Made by a program: the position numbers and the translations under genes
Shown here: piece by piece, positions 41,601-56,600 of the stretch
How the letters are laid out: the number at the start of each line of letters is the position of its first letter
Numbering within the stretch: the stretch's first letter is position 1
The notes under the pieces: generated by a model
What the model saw: the letters and a program-made list of their open reading frames with translations, nothing else
Told to the model about the DNA's origin: nothing
Database searches by the model: none
Assembly (NCBI GenBank): GCA_017301995.1
Contig: JAFLEH010000001.1
Span: 1 to 64,000, forward strand
DNA: 64,000 nt
Direction of reading: 5' to 3'
From: Verrucomicrobiota bacterium
GTDB taxonomy: Bacteria; Verrucomicrobiota; Verrucomicrobiia; Verrucomicrobiales; Akkermansiaceae

Positions 41601-44600
41601 GTGGGTCACAGCAACGGAACCTACGACTATTGGGTCTTTCCGGGAGCCGCGGCGGGGACCTTTGGCACTCGCCTCGATTTCGATCTCTCATACGGATATC
41701 ATACTTACGCAAAAGTTGCGGATTTCAACGCCGACGGCTATCCGGACCTGCTGCTTTCCGGAAACGACCACGTGACCATTGCCACCAACCGGGCGGACGG
41801 AACCATCGGGTTCAATACCATCCGGCGAAACTGGTATGAAACCTACCGGACCGCAATCGGTGATCTAAACGGCGACGGTCCGCCGGAAATCGTGATCGCC
41901 GACCACGATGAAAGCTGCCTGCGCATCCTTGATGGGAATTTCCGCGCGCCACTGGCCGCGGACGATCCGACCACCAACCTGCGCCATGGCTTCGGCCGCG
42001 GTTTCCTATCAACCACATCCGACGTCGATTACTGGAGCTTCACGGCGTCCAGAGGGCAGGTGCTGACCGTCGCTGTGGACCATGCCGCCCAACCCGGCAA
42101 CCCCGGACTCAGTTGGAATGTTTACGATGAAGTCGGCAACAACCTCACCTCGTTTCTCAATGGCGCTTCCGGCTGGCGTGGCCAAACCCCGCCTTACACC
42201 ATTCCGCGCGACGGCACCTACTATCTGCGTGTGTCCGATTGGTATGGCTATCAAGGCGAATACCGGTTCAGAATCACCCTATCTCCACCCTCCACCCAAA
42301 CCGAAACGGAGGACAACAACGCCATCAACCAGAGCGACCCGGTGGCGTTTACCCTTTCGGGCAACACCCTGAGCGGCACCATCGCCGGCTATGTGGCGGG
42401 CTACGATACCAACGGCGACTTCTTCAATCTTGGCAATCTCGCCTCCGGAACGCAGATCACCGCCAACCTGCGCCTGCCGACCACCTCCACCCTAACCCCC
42501 GTTCTGACTCTTTTCAAAGCGGACGGAAGCACCGTCACCCCCACCACCCTAACACCAACCCAGCTCGTTTACACGCTGCAGCCCGGCGACGAGTCCACCT
42601 ATCACATCCGGGTCACCGACTCGGCCGGCCGCGGGATCATGGCCGAGTATTTCCTCGATCTGGAGCTGGCCGATGTGGTTCCCCCATCCATCGTTTCCAA
42701 CTCGCTTCCCGCCGAAGGTTCCACGGTCACCTACGTGGCCTCGTCGTTCAGCCTGGGTTTCAGCGAGGACATGCTCGCGTCCGCGGTCACCAATGCGGCC
42801 AATTACGAACTGCTGGCCTCCGGCGGCGATGGCATCTTCGGCAATGGGAATGACGTGGCCTACACGATCGTTCCGCCCGCCTACACGTCCGGACTCTCCG
42901 CGACTTACTCGCTGCCCGTGGGACCGCTCCAGGCCGATCTCTATCGGTTCACGGCCACCACTTCCCTCAAGGACAAGCTGAATAACAATCTAACTGAAAG
43001 CCACGTCCGCACGTTCACGGTCGCCGGAGTGCCCGGATGGGTGCTCGAGGACCGCGACAACAACTCGCAAGCCACGGCGGACACACTCTCGCTGGCCGTG
43101 GTCGCAAACCAGCCCGACGGATCGTTCAGCGACGGCGGACGCACCGCGGCAACCGGCGGGTGGCCGTTCGACGTGGAAATCGCCGACCTCGACGGCGACG
43201 GAAACCAGGATGCCGCCGTAACCCACCTCGGTTCGCTTGACAGCCTGCGCATCTACAGGGGGGATGGGTCCGGCAATCTAACCTTCTCAAACCCCTTCCC
43301 CGCGGGAACCGGTTTGCAGCCGATGACCGGCGACTATTATGATAACAGCGATTTCACCGGCACCCTGCTGACCCGGACCGATGCCACCGTCGATTTCAGT
43401 TGGGGCGGCGGCAGTCCGGATCCGTCCATGGGAGCGGACACCTTCTCCGTCCGCTGGACCGGAGCGTTCATCCCTCCAACCACCGGTTCGTTCCTGCTCC
43501 ATACCGTATCCGACGACGGAGTGCGGCTGTGGGTTGACCTCGACCGAGACGGAAATTTCGCGGCGGAGGAGTTGCTGATCGACCGCTGGTTCGACCAAGG
43601 TGGCGTGCATTACCAAACCACGCCCCTCGCCCTGACCTCCGGTCTTTCCTACCCGGTGAAGATGGAGTATTACGAGAATGGCGGTGGCGCGACGGCCCGG
43701 CTTTACGCGTCCTCCGCGATGGAAAGCCTTGGCGACGAACCCTACGACGCCCAGTTGATCGACTTGGACAAGGATGGCGATCAGGACATCGCCGTCACCG
43801 TCTATGGATCCGACATCGTGGCGGTCTTCCGCAATGATTCCTCGCCGGGTTCCATCGCCTTCACGCGGCTGGCGGACATCGCGGTGGGCGACCAACCCCA
43901 CCGCCTCGCGGTCGCGGACTTCAACGGCGACACCTGGCCGGACCTCATCTGCTCCAACCGCGGCACAGACGGGACCTCCGGCTATTGCGTCTCGGTCATG
44001 CTGAACAACCAGACCAGTGGCTTTGCCGAAAGCAAGGTGGGACTGAGCCTGTCCCCGAAGATCCGTCCGTGGGGCATCGCCGCGGGCGATTTCAACAAGG
44101 ACAACAAGGCCGACATCGCGGTGACCGACCAGGACAACGGCGACCGCATCGCGATCTTCCTCGGCGCGGGCGACGGAACCTTCGGCGCGCCCACGTTCCT
44201 CGACACTCCCGACGGCCCCAACCTATCCGATCTGGAAGTGGCCGATTTCAACCAGGACGGAAACCCGGATCTGGCGGGAGTCGCGCATGACAACGGGCAG
44301 TACGATTATTGGGTATTCCCCGGCAACGGCAACGGAACCTTCGGAACACGACTCGATTTCGACCTTTCCTACGGGTATTACAATCATTTCTTCAAAGCCA
44401 CCGACATCAATGGTGACGGATATCCCGATTTGCTCATGGCGGGCAACGACCACGTCACCGTGGCCACCAACCGGGGCGGCGCCACGATCGGATTCGATAC
44501 CGTCCGGCGCAACTGGTATGAGACCTATGGCGTGACCACCGGCGATCTGAACAACGACGGCCGTCCGGATCTGGTGATCGCCGACCACGACGAAAACCTG

Positions 44601-47600
44601 CTTCGTATCCTCGATGCCACATCCCGCTCGCCACTGACCGGCGATGACACCAGCACCGGCATCGTCCACGGATACGGACGCGGCATGCTCACCACGCCAT
44701 CGGACATCGACTACTGGAGCTTCACCGCCACGCGCGGCCAGGTTCTGACCATCGCGGTTGACCACTCGGAGTTTCCAAACAATCCCGGCCTCAATTGGTA
44801 CGTTTACAACGAAACCGGCAGCCAACTCACGTATTTTTACAACGGCGTGTCAGGCTGGAGAGGACAAACGCCGCCGTTGATCATCCCGAGAGACGGCACC
44901 TACTACCTGCGTGTTTCCAACTGGTATGACTACCTTGGCGAATACCGGTTCCGGGTGTCCCTGGCACCTCCGGGATCGCAGATCGAAAGCGAGGACAACA
45001 ACGCCGTTTCCCAATCCGACCCACTGACCTTCGCGCTTTCCGGCAACACGCTTTCCGCCACCGCCGGCGGTTACATCGCGGGCTACGACACATCCGGAGA
45101 CTATTTCAATCTCGGAAACCTCGCACCCGGCGCGCAACTGACCGCCAACCTGCGCCTTCCCTCGACCTCCACGCTATCTCCAGTCCTCACGCTCTTCAAA
45201 GCCGACGGGTCACAAGTAACGCCGGATTCCGTGAGTCCGACCCAACTCGTCCACACCATCCCCGCCGGAGACGGCACCACCTATCATCTGAGGGTGACCG
45301 ATTCCGCCGGACGCGGGCTGATGGCGGAGTATCTCGTCGATCTGTCAATCTCGGACGCCGTTCCGCCCACGGTCGTCTCTAATACCCTTCCCGCGGAAGG
45401 ATCCTCGGTCTCGTTCTTCGGCAGCGGCTTCTCCCTCGGTTTCAGCGAGGACATGCTCGCGTCCAGCGTCAACGCCCCGACGAACTATCAGTTGATAGGT
45501 TCGGGTGGCGACGGCACCTTCTCGGACGGCAATGAGATCCCCTACGCGCTCGCCATTTCGAACTACACCGGCGGCCTTGGCGCGTCGTTCACGCTGACCG
45601 ACGGCCCCATGCAGCCGGATACCTATCGGTTCACCGCCTCCACCGCTCTCAAGGACCGCAACGACAATCCGCTGGCGGAGGCCCATGTGCGGACCTTCAC
45701 CATCACCGCAGTCCCGGGATGGGTCCACGAGGACCGGTCCAATGACAATCTGGCGACCGCGGACTCCATATCAACATCGGTCGCAAGCCTTCCCGACGGC
45801 TCGTTCAGCGATTTCGGGAGGACCACATCCATCGGCGGATGGCCCTACGACGTCGAACTCGCCGACCTTGACGGCGATGGCGACCTCGATGCCGCGGTGA
45901 CCCACCTCGGATCGATCGACGGACTCCGCATCTATCCGGGGAATGGCAACCGGACTTTCGGCGCCTCGCTCAATTTCGACAACGTCGGCAATGAACCGTA
46001 CGACGCGTTGTTGATCGACTGGGACAAGGATGGTGATCAGGATATTTCGGTAACCATCTACGGCAACGACGTTGTCGCACTGTTCCGGAACGACTCGACG
46101 CCGGGAAATCTCGCGTTCACGCGGATGCCCGACGTGAGTGTGGGCGACGAGCCCCACCGGATGGCAACAGGCGATTTCAACGGTGACGGCTGGCCCGATC
46201 TCTCGTGCTCCAACCGCGGCACCAACGGCACCACCGGCTATTCGGTTTCGATTCTGCTCAACGACCAGACCGGCGGCTTCACCGAGAGCAAGCTCGGCAC
46301 CTCGCTCTCTCCGCGCGTCCGCCCGTGGGGCCTGACAACAGGCGACTACAACAAGGACGGCAAGACGGACATCGCGGCGGGTGACATCGACAACGGCGAC
46401 CGCATCGCGATCTTTCTTGGCGTGGGTGACGGCACCTTCGGCGCGCCGTCGTTCCTCGACACTCCGGACGGCCCCAACCCATGCGATCTGGAAACCGCGG
46501 ACTTCAATCAGGACGGAAACCCCGATATCGCGGTTTCCGGCCACAGCAATGGGGTCTATGACTATTGGATCTTCCCCGGCAACGGCGACGGCAGTTTCGG
46601 CACACGGGCTGACTTCGATCTTTCCTACGGCTATTACGGCGACTTCATGCGCGTCGCCGACGTCAACGGCGACTCCTGGCCCGATCTTGTGTTAGCGGGC
46701 AACGATCATGTGACCGTGGCCACCAACCGTGCCGATGGTGTCATCGGCTTCAACCATGTTCGCCGCAATTGGTATGAAACCTACGGGACCGCCGTTGGCG
46801 ATCTCAATGGTGATGGCCGGCCCGAGTTGGTCGTCGCGGACCACGACGAAAGCTTGCTGCGTGTTCTGGATGGCAACGCCCGCTCGATGCTGGCGCTGGA
46901 CGACACCGCCACAGACCTCCGCCACGGCTACGGCCGGGGATTCCTATCCTCCGGAGCGGATGTCGATTTCTGGAGTTTCACCGCCTCCCGCGGCGAGATT
47001 CTGACCATCGCGGTCGATAACTCGGCTTTCCCGGGCAACCCGGGACTCAACTGGTATGTCTATGATGAGGTCGGAAACCAGCTCGCCTATTTCTACAACG
47101 GCCAGAGCGGCTGGCGCGGACAAACCCCGCCCTACACCATTCCCCGCAGCGGCACCTATTACCTGCGCGCCTCCGAGTGGTATGGCTACAGCGGAGAATA
47201 CCGGTTCCGCGCGACCCTGGCCCCTCCGGGAACCCAAGTGGAGTCGGAGGACAACAACGCGATCTCGCAATCCGATCCGGTGTCGTTCACGCTTTCCGGC
47301 AGTTCGCTGAGCGCCACCACTGCCGGTTATGTGGCGGGATATGACACTTCGGGCGACTACTTCAACCTCGGCAACCTCGCCGCGGGTACCCAAGTGGCCG
47401 CCACCCTGCGGATTCCCTCCACCTCCACGCTGGCCCCGGTCCTGACGCTCTTCAAGGCGGATGGAACCGCGGTCACACCCACCACGCTGACTCCAACACA
47501 GCTCGTTTACACCCTCCAACCGGGTGACGAATCGACCTATCACATCCGCGTCACGGATTCAGCCGGCCGCGGTCTGATGGCGGAATATTTCCTCGATCTG

Positions 47601-50600
47601 ATCATCGCCGATACCGTTCCGCCCGCGGTCACCGCCTGCACGCTGCCCACTGGAACGTCCGGAGGGTTGGTCAGCTCGTTCAGCCTCTCGTTCAACAAGG
47701 ACATGCTCGCGACCACCGTGAACAACGCGGCGAACTACGCCTTGGTCTGGTCCGGACCGGACGGCACTTTCTCGACCGCCGACGACGCGGTGATCGCTCT
47801 AACTCCAGGCACCTATTCCTCGGGCCTGAGCAATGCCTATGCGATCAACAACGCGCCGCTGCTTCCCGGAAATTACCGTTTCACCGTTTCCACCGGGCTC
47901 CGCGACAAGTTTGGCAATAACCTGCCCCTGCCCTATGAAACCACATTCACAATCGGCCAGACCCCGGGCTACGTGACCGAGACCGAACCAAACAACGGCA
48001 CCACGACTTCCACGCCGATCGTGTTCAACACCGACATCGCCGGCTACCTGACCGCGAATTGCCGCGGCATTCTAACCAGCGATGCGGATATCGAATACTG
48101 GACCTTCGACGCCGAAGCGGGAGACAAACTGGCCTTCGAGGTCTTCTTCCCCTACGAACCCTCCAACTACGCGCTGAACTGGTATCTCACCGATCCCGAT
48201 GGCGCAGTCGTGTTCAACCGCAACCTCGCGAGCAACAGCATTGAATCCAACGCGCCTGTCACACTCGCCAAGACCGGCGCCTACCGCCTCCGGATAGACG
48301 ACTACCACGGCATCCGCACCGAATACCGATTCCGCGTCTCGCTGATGCGCGGACTGCTACCGGAATCCGAACAAAACGATTCCCTGGGGGCCGCCAACAC
48401 GATGACGTTCGCCCAGGTCGGCGGTATCGACACCGCATCGGTTGCCGGGCTCGTCGGCACAACCGGCGAACTCGACTATTTCAATCTGGGTACCATCTCC
48501 GCAGGCAACACGGTTTTCCTAACCGTCAGACGCCCCGCGGGATCCACCCTGGGGCCCATTGTTTCCCTCTACTCACAATCCGGCACCCTCATGGCCGAGA
48601 CAAATGGCACCGCGGGTGACGATTCCGCCGAGGTGCAAATCCCAACCGGGGGCACCTACTACGCTTTGGTTTGGGGCAGCCTCGGCACCACCGGTCTCAA
48701 CGGCGACTACATCCTGGACGCCCGCGTGCTTCCCACCACGGCGGTCAATTTCCCGAATCTGCGGGTAACCCGTCTTGATGACATCGTCGCATCCAATCTG
48801 AAAACCGGCGACACCATCAACCTGAGCTATGACGTGACCAACGTCGGCAACCTGGCAACCGCCTCCGGACTCTGGGTGGACCGCGTCGTAATCTCGCCCA
48901 ATGCCGTCTATGGCGACGCCGACGACATCCAACTGGCGCTCATCACCCACAACGGAACCTTGGCCCCGTCCGCGAGTTATACGGTCAACCAGACACTCAC
49001 GCTAACCGACGGATTGCCGGGAAGCTACTATCTGTTGGTGAAAACCGATTCCTCCAACAGTGTCGATGAAATCCTGCAGGAGGGAGACAACGCCACTTCC
49101 ACAGCGAATCCGTTCAATGTGGCCCTGCGCGACTACCCGGACCTGGTGATCGAAGACTTCACCATTTCCGCCCCTAACGAATCCGGACTGCGCACGATCA
49201 GTTGGAATCTGGCGAACCGTGGCACCGGTGCGGCCGCCGCCGGGCACACGACACGCTTGCAGGCGCTCAACACCACCACTTCGCAAGTGGTGACAGATCT
49301 CACTCTGACGGTTTCCAACCCGCTGGCGCCGAACGAGTCGGTTGCCCAATCCCAGGAAATCACCACCACCGCGGCCGGATACTATCTGGTCACCGCCGCC
49401 GCGGATTCGGCCAACGCGCTTTATGAATACGGCGTGGCCGGACATGCCGTCGCGGAACAGAACACGATCCAGAGCAACTTCCAGATCTATCGGTATTATG
49501 ACATCACCGTCGCCGCGTCGCCCGCGGAAGGCGGCTCTGTTACCGGCACCGGCAGCGCCCGCGAGGGACTTCCGGTCACCGTGACCGCCACCCCCAACAC
49601 CTCGGTTCTGCCGTATGTCTTCCTCAACTGGACCGAAGGCGGATCGTTTGTGAGTTCGCAGGCGAACTACACCTTCGTCCCGACCCGCAACCGCAGTCTG
49701 GTTGCCGTGTTCGGGCTGCCGCAGTTCCAAATCGCCGCAGCGGTATCCCCGCCCGGAACCGGCAGCGTTTCCGGCACCGGAAACTTCGCGCTCAATACCC
49801 CGATTTCCCTCGGAGCGAATCCAGCACCGGGATATCTGTTCGATCACTGGGAGGAAAATTCCTCGAGCCTCGGAACAGTCACGCCGTTGGTCTTTACCGC
49901 CACCGCAAACCGCAATGTGACCGCGTTCTTCCGCGAATCGGTCCCATCGCATGTGGTGTCGGTCGCCACCCAACCCTCCGGCCTGACAACCATCAGCGGA
50001 GCGGGAACCTATAACAACGGACAGTCGGTCACGATCACCGCTCCGGCACGAATCGAACAAGGCGACTCGGAGTATCTGTTCCAACGTTTCGAACTCAACG
50101 GCCAGTTCCTCGGTTCGGCCGCCTCGTTCAACAAAACGTTCTCAACGCTCGACGCGGCCACCCTCAACTACACCGCCGTCTATCAGGAGCGCTCGCTCAA
50201 ACCGGTTGTATCCGCCATCGTCTGCAGCCGGGGCACGCTTGTGCCCATCGCCTCCGATGTGACGTTCACCGTCACCTTCGACCGTGACATGAACCAGGCG
50301 ATCCCACCGGCCTTCGCCCTTGCCAGCGTGAACGCCACGGAGATCCCTGCCGTTCCGGCGGGAGGAACATGGCTCGACGCGCGCCGTTACCGCAGCGCGA
50401 ATGTGGCGTTCGGCGCGACCAACGGCGGCGCCTACACCCTGCGTGTCACTGCCGCCTCCGACAGTCTGGGCCATGTGATGGATGCCAACGAAACATTCGG
50501 TTTCACCATGGACTCCCTGGCACCAACGGCACCAGTGCTGGTCGTCTCCGCGACGTCCCCGAACTCGGCCACGGTTTCATGGACCGGTTACACCGCGCCC

Positions 50601-53600
50601 GTCGATTTGAGCGGGTTCCGCTACTATCTGGAAGATACCGATTTCACCGCGGTTTCCGGTCTATCCGCCAAAGGCGGTGGCAATGCCGCCGCGCGCTCGA
50701 CCGTGTTCAACAACCTGCTGCCGGACCACGAGTATTTCGCCGCCGTCACTGCGGTGGATGTCGCGGGCAACGCCTCCAACACGGTAACAACGGTTAGAAT
50801 CTTCCTTGAAAGCCAGGTTCCGCCGCCGGTGGTTCCCTTGCTAACAACGACCGGACTCGACGCGGCACGCCTTGACTGGAACGCATACGACACTTCCTCG
50901 CTGGTGGGGCTCGCCGGCTTCAAGGTTTACTCATCCATCACGGAGTTCACCGACGTCACAGGTCTGACGCCGGTGGCAACGCTGCCAGCCACGACCAAGA
51001 CCCACGATCTAACCGGACTCGACCGCACGCAAACCCACTACCTTGCCGTGGTCGGTTACAACGGTCTGGGCCAGCTCAACCCGGCAGTCACACCGGTGGT
51101 TTGGAGTGACCCGCTGTCCGGCACCCTGCGGACCAATCTGACCATCGGCGGCGCTTCCGCGATCATTCCGATCCACGCCGATCTGGCAATCGACGATGGC
51201 GCGGTGCTTACCCTATCACCCGGCACAACGCTGCGCTTTGCCGACGGTGTTGGGCTGGAGGTCCTCAACGGTCGCATCGTGGCCAACGGCACCGATCTTC
51301 TTCCGATCCATTTCACCTCGCAGGCCGATGACGGCGCCGGAACACCGGCGCGCGGGGCCTGGAACGGCGTAACGCTCTCCTCAGCGTCGGGTGTCTCCGA
51401 ACTCAGCCGGGTCTGGATCCGCTACGGCAGCGGGCTGAACATCACCGCCGGAAGTCCCAACGTAACCCGCATCTATGCGGTTCAAAACGCGGGTGCCGGC
51501 ATCGCGGCCACAGGCAGCGCCCAGATCAACGCCACAGACTGCTATCTCGCGTTCAACGACAATGGCGTCTCTGCCGCGGATTCCGCGTCGGTCGCCATCC
51601 ATCAGTCGGTGATCCAGAACAACTCAACCGCCAATGCGGCTCAGGCCGGCACAGCCACCTTCGATCTCGCATCGAACTGGTGGGGAACCCCCTCCGCCGC
51701 CGCGATCGCCGCCACCCTAACCGGTTCCGCGACCGCGCCGACTCCGCTAACCGGAGAGCCGGTCATCGGCAGCGCGCTGGTTTCCGCAACCGGCAACACC
51801 GACACGGGTTCGCGCAATGTGGATCTCCGCCTCATGGCCGTCAACGCGATCAAATACCGCGCCAGCGAGAATTCGGCGTTCACCGGCGCGTCATTCACCG
51901 ATCTGTTCGATCCTGACGAATCCTTCCGCATCCGACCCTACGGATTCACGCTGCCGTTCACACTCTCCACCGGTGCGGGACTCAAGACGGTCTATCTGCA
52001 AACCAACAGCGCCACCGCCACCAATGGACCAACCCATTCGGTCGCGTTCAACTACATCACCGGCGGCCCGGTCGTCGCGTCGTTCAGCCTAACCGATGGT
52101 CAGACGGTCTCGCGTCCAATCACCGTCACCGGCAGCGCCACGGCCCCGCTTGGGGTAAAATGGATCGATTTCCTGATCGATGGAAACCTCGCGGCGCGCA
52201 ACTCGTCCACTTCGTTCAACATGCAGTGGGACCCGCGGTCGCTCGCGGGCGGCATCCATCGTGTCGAACTCCGAGCCCGCGACCAAGCGGGCAACGAATC
52301 GGGACGCGCGCTCAACATTACCATCGCCCCCGCCCCGCCACCGGCGCCGGTTGTCTCCGCGCCCGCCGACGGCAGCGTGACGAACACCGCAGCCACCACG
52401 GTTTCGGGAACGGCCGAACCCGGTGTTTCGCTCCGGATCACCCGCAACGGCGCTACGGTTTCCGGCACCCTGAACGCGGCGCCCAACGGAACCTTCAGCG
52501 TGTCCGGCATACCGCTTGTCGAAGGCGACAACACCCTTGTGGTCACCGCCTTCGATAACCTCGGATCAGCCTCCTCCACGCCACGCACGGTCATTTTCGA
52601 CACCGGTCCGCCCGCGGCTCCCGTGCTGGGAGTGCCCGTCTATCAGGCAAACCGCGGCCTTGATTTCGAATGGCAATATGCGGAAACCGGAGAGCGCCCC
52701 GCCAAGTTCAAGCTCTTCTGGCACAATGCCGCCTTCACCACCACCGGGCAGGCCACCGGGCAAAGCGCCTTCCTGACGCTCACATCCTACAATCTGTCCA
52801 GCCTACCGGACGGCACCTGGTATTTCTCGGTCGTCGGTTATGATGACGCGGGCAATCCCAGCGCCCTATCCAACCAGCGCAGCATGACCGTGGATTTCCA
52901 GAAACCGGCGTTCTCCGTCGCATACGATGGCTCGATTCCCGCCGGCCCCGGAAACCTCGGCATCACCCTGACCTCGAACGAACCCCTGTCGTCCACGCCC
53001 ATTTTCACCATCCGTCCGGCGGGGTCTCCGGAATCGGTCTCGGTGCCGCTCACCCAGCAATCTCCCACCATCTTCACGGCGAATTTCCTTGTCACCGACC
53101 TATCGGCGGCATCCGGCGCCGCGACGGTTAGAGTATCCGCCACCGACCTCGCGAACAACAGCTTCACCGGGAGCCCGTCGGGTCCCGCGCTCGCGTTCGA
53201 TGTCACCAAACCCACCGGCGCGCTCACGCTCGACCGATCGGCTCCGATCCAAACGATCGCACCGGTGACCGTGAACCTCGGCCTCCAGTTGTCCGAACCG
53301 CCCGCCGTGGGCTCCACCCCGGTGCTCCGCTTCGAACCTCCGGTTGGTTCGGATGTGACCATCTCCCTAACCGGATCGGGTACCACCTGGACCGGATCCC
53401 TGGGCCTCACTCCCGCCATGGGCCGCGGCACCGGATTCTTCCGTCTCGCCGTGACGGACCGCTATGGCAATAGCGGCACCGTGCTCACGCCGGGATCCAT
53501 CGAGATCTACAACACGGAGTTTCCCGATCCGCCCGCCCGGCCGACCGGGCTCTCCGGCCAAGCGCTGTCCGGCGGACGTGTCTCTATCAACTGGGACGAC

Positions 53601-56600
53601 GTCCCACGCGCGGAATCCTATCGGATCTATCGGGAACCGGGCAACAACGCGGCTGTCCCCACCCTGCTGCTCGCGGACAATGTGACCGACTCCGAATACA
53701 CCGACACCCCGCCCGCCGACGGGTATTACACCTACGCCGTCGTCGCGGTCTTGCGCGGGGCGGAAAGCCAGCCGTCCGGCGTTCTGAATGCTCCATCCGA
53801 CCGGACGCCGCCTGAAAAGCCGGAGAACTTCACCGCCACTCTGGGTAACTCGGGCGTCGCCATCTCGTGGAGCGCTCCCACTGGCGAGGTTCCGCAACGC
53901 TACAAGGTCTATCGCGGCGATACCGTGATCTACACCACAACCACGCCGATCACCATCACCGATCATCCTCCGCGTGGCATCCACGAATACCGTGTGGCCA
54001 GCGCCGACCCACGTGGAAACGAGAATTCCACCGATCCGATCACGATCGAGCTGCTCGTAAGCCCGGTGAACAACCTTCAGGCATTGCTGCGCGAAGGTTC
54101 ACCGACTTCGCTCACCTGGCAGTCCACCGATCCAACGGTTACCGGCTTCAATATCTACCGCAACGGTGTCAAACAGAACGGCGCCTCATTGCCCAATCCG
54201 TTCCACATCGATCCGCTGCCCACGGGAACCACCAGCGTGGTATATGAAGTCACCGCACTCAACGCGGCCGGCAACGAAAGCCCGCGGCGCTCCCTAACCG
54301 CCATGGCGGCGGCACTGAACCTGCTGCTCAACCCGGACGCCACCAACACCGAACGTCCCAGCATCCGTTACTACTTCGATACGTTGCGTCCCACCGTCAC
54401 CAATCTGGCCTCCGGCGCCAACCTCGCCATCGAGCGCTTTGACATCATGCGGACCGTCGGCGCTACCGACGCCTTGGAAACCGGTGCCGACACCAACCTG
54501 AATATCGCGCCGGGGCAGACCGGGCACTCGGACTTCGTCGTTCCGGCGCCGCGAACCGCCGCCACGCCGCAAACCATCCAGCTTCTGGCACGAGGCCCTG
54601 CCGACGAATCCGGCGGGCGCGTGACCTACGAGGCCGTCTTCACCAAATCACCCGCCGTTCCGCAATCGGAAACCGCTTCCCTGGTACCTGCGGTTCCTCC
54701 CCTGGCCGGCGGACTAACCGATTTCACGGCTACGATCTTCAACCCGTCCGCAGTTCCGATCGAAATCATCATCGGCCGCGCTACCGGCAACCAACCGGGT
54801 GACGTGTCGGTCGCCGTTCTCGATCCGCTCGGAGTCGAGGTCCATCGGAAACTGTTCAATGGCGCGGGTGTTTCTCCCGTCACCACCGACGGCAGTGGAA
54901 ACATGTTCCTCACCATCCCGCCGCGCGGCAGCAAGTCGTTCACCATCCCCGACGTCTTCGTGCCGGAAGCCCTCGGCGAAGGAAACCGCAGCGCCACGTT
55001 TGTTTTGCACATTGCCGCCATCCACTACCGCACCGGCACCGGGGCACTGGTCTCGGCCGGCAACATCGCCAACCAGATCAGTTCGTCACTCGTGCAAACG
55101 CCCTACTACGGCACCTCGGAGACTAACAAAAACGCCTACGCGGACAACGAACCGATCATCATCACCGGCCAGGCCATCGACCGCGCCACATCCCAACCGC
55201 TGCCCAACACCGCCCTGCACATCGGTTTCGGCGCGCGCGGCACGGTTATCTATCAGGATGTCACCACCGACGGTTCCGGAAACTACACGCTATCCTACAC
55301 GCCTACCCCTGGTTTCGCAGGACGGCTCAACATCTGGGCCGCGCACCCGGACGTCGTCGATCAGCTCAATCAGGTGAGCATCGAATATCGCCGGCTCTAC
55401 GTCACCCCCGGACGCGGCCAGGTCGTGATGTCCAAGAACGACACGCTCGACATCTCGATGCGGCTCTTCAATCCGGGCGATATCCCGGTTTCCGACGTCA
55501 CCCTAACCGCCCGAGCCTACGTGATGGATGGTGAGAACGAAGTTCCCGTGCCGTCGATCACCGCCGCATTGATCGGCAACGGGTTCGACATGGATCCGAA
55601 ACAGGAACGCGCGGTGGGCGTGCGGCTCACGGCAGCGCTCGACGCGCCGGACAACGCACTGATAGACATCGGTTACGTCTCGGCGGATGGCGCCACCGCC
55701 ACCTTCTACGGAACCCTGAGTTTGCGCCCCGCCGTCCCGGCCCTGTCGTTTGTCAAGCCGCGCGTGGGCTACCTCGAAGGCTCGGTGAACCGCGGCAGCA
55801 TCCAGAGTTATGAGGTCATCCTCGAAAACCTCGGCCTGCGCGCCGTCGAAAACCCGGAAGTCATCCTGCCGTCCCAGTTGGCCTGGGTTGACGTCAACCT
55901 CCAGCGGTCTGCCGACGGACGCATCCTCCTTCCCGATATTCCGATAGGCGGCAGGATTTCGTTCGCCGTATCCTTCGCCCCGCCGGAAAGCGTGCCGCTC
56001 GGGTTCTACAATGACTTCTTCGAAGTCCGCGCGACCAACCTGCAAACGCCGTTCCGCGTGAATGTGTTCCCGCAGGTCACCAGTTCGCAGGTCGGCGAGG
56101 TGAAGTTCAAGGTGGATAACATTTTCGTCGATCCGGTCCCGAACGCCAAGGTCCGGTTGCGCAACCCCAACCTGCGCGAGGAACTTGGCCCGTTCCTAAC
56201 TGACTCAAACGGCGAGGTCACCATTCCCAATCTTCAGGAAGGCACCTGGTCGTGGCAGATCATCGCGGCAGGCCACTCGTCGCAGACCGGCACCGTCGAG
56301 GTGATTCCCGGCCAGATCACGCTGGTGGAAACCCGCCTATCGAAATCACTGGTCACCGTCGAGTTCTCGGTCGTGCCCAAGCCGTTCACCGACCGCTATG
56401 AGATCGTGATCGAGCAAACCTTCGAAACGCGCGTGCCGTTCCCGGTGCTGGTTTTCGACCCTCCGTCGTTCCAGTTTACCAATCCGGACGACCAATTCGA
56501 GACCACGCTGCTGGTCAAGGCGCGCAACGAAGGGCTTATCAGCATGTTCGATCTTGAGATCAACGGCGAGGTTTCGTCCTACGGATCGCTCCAACCGCTC

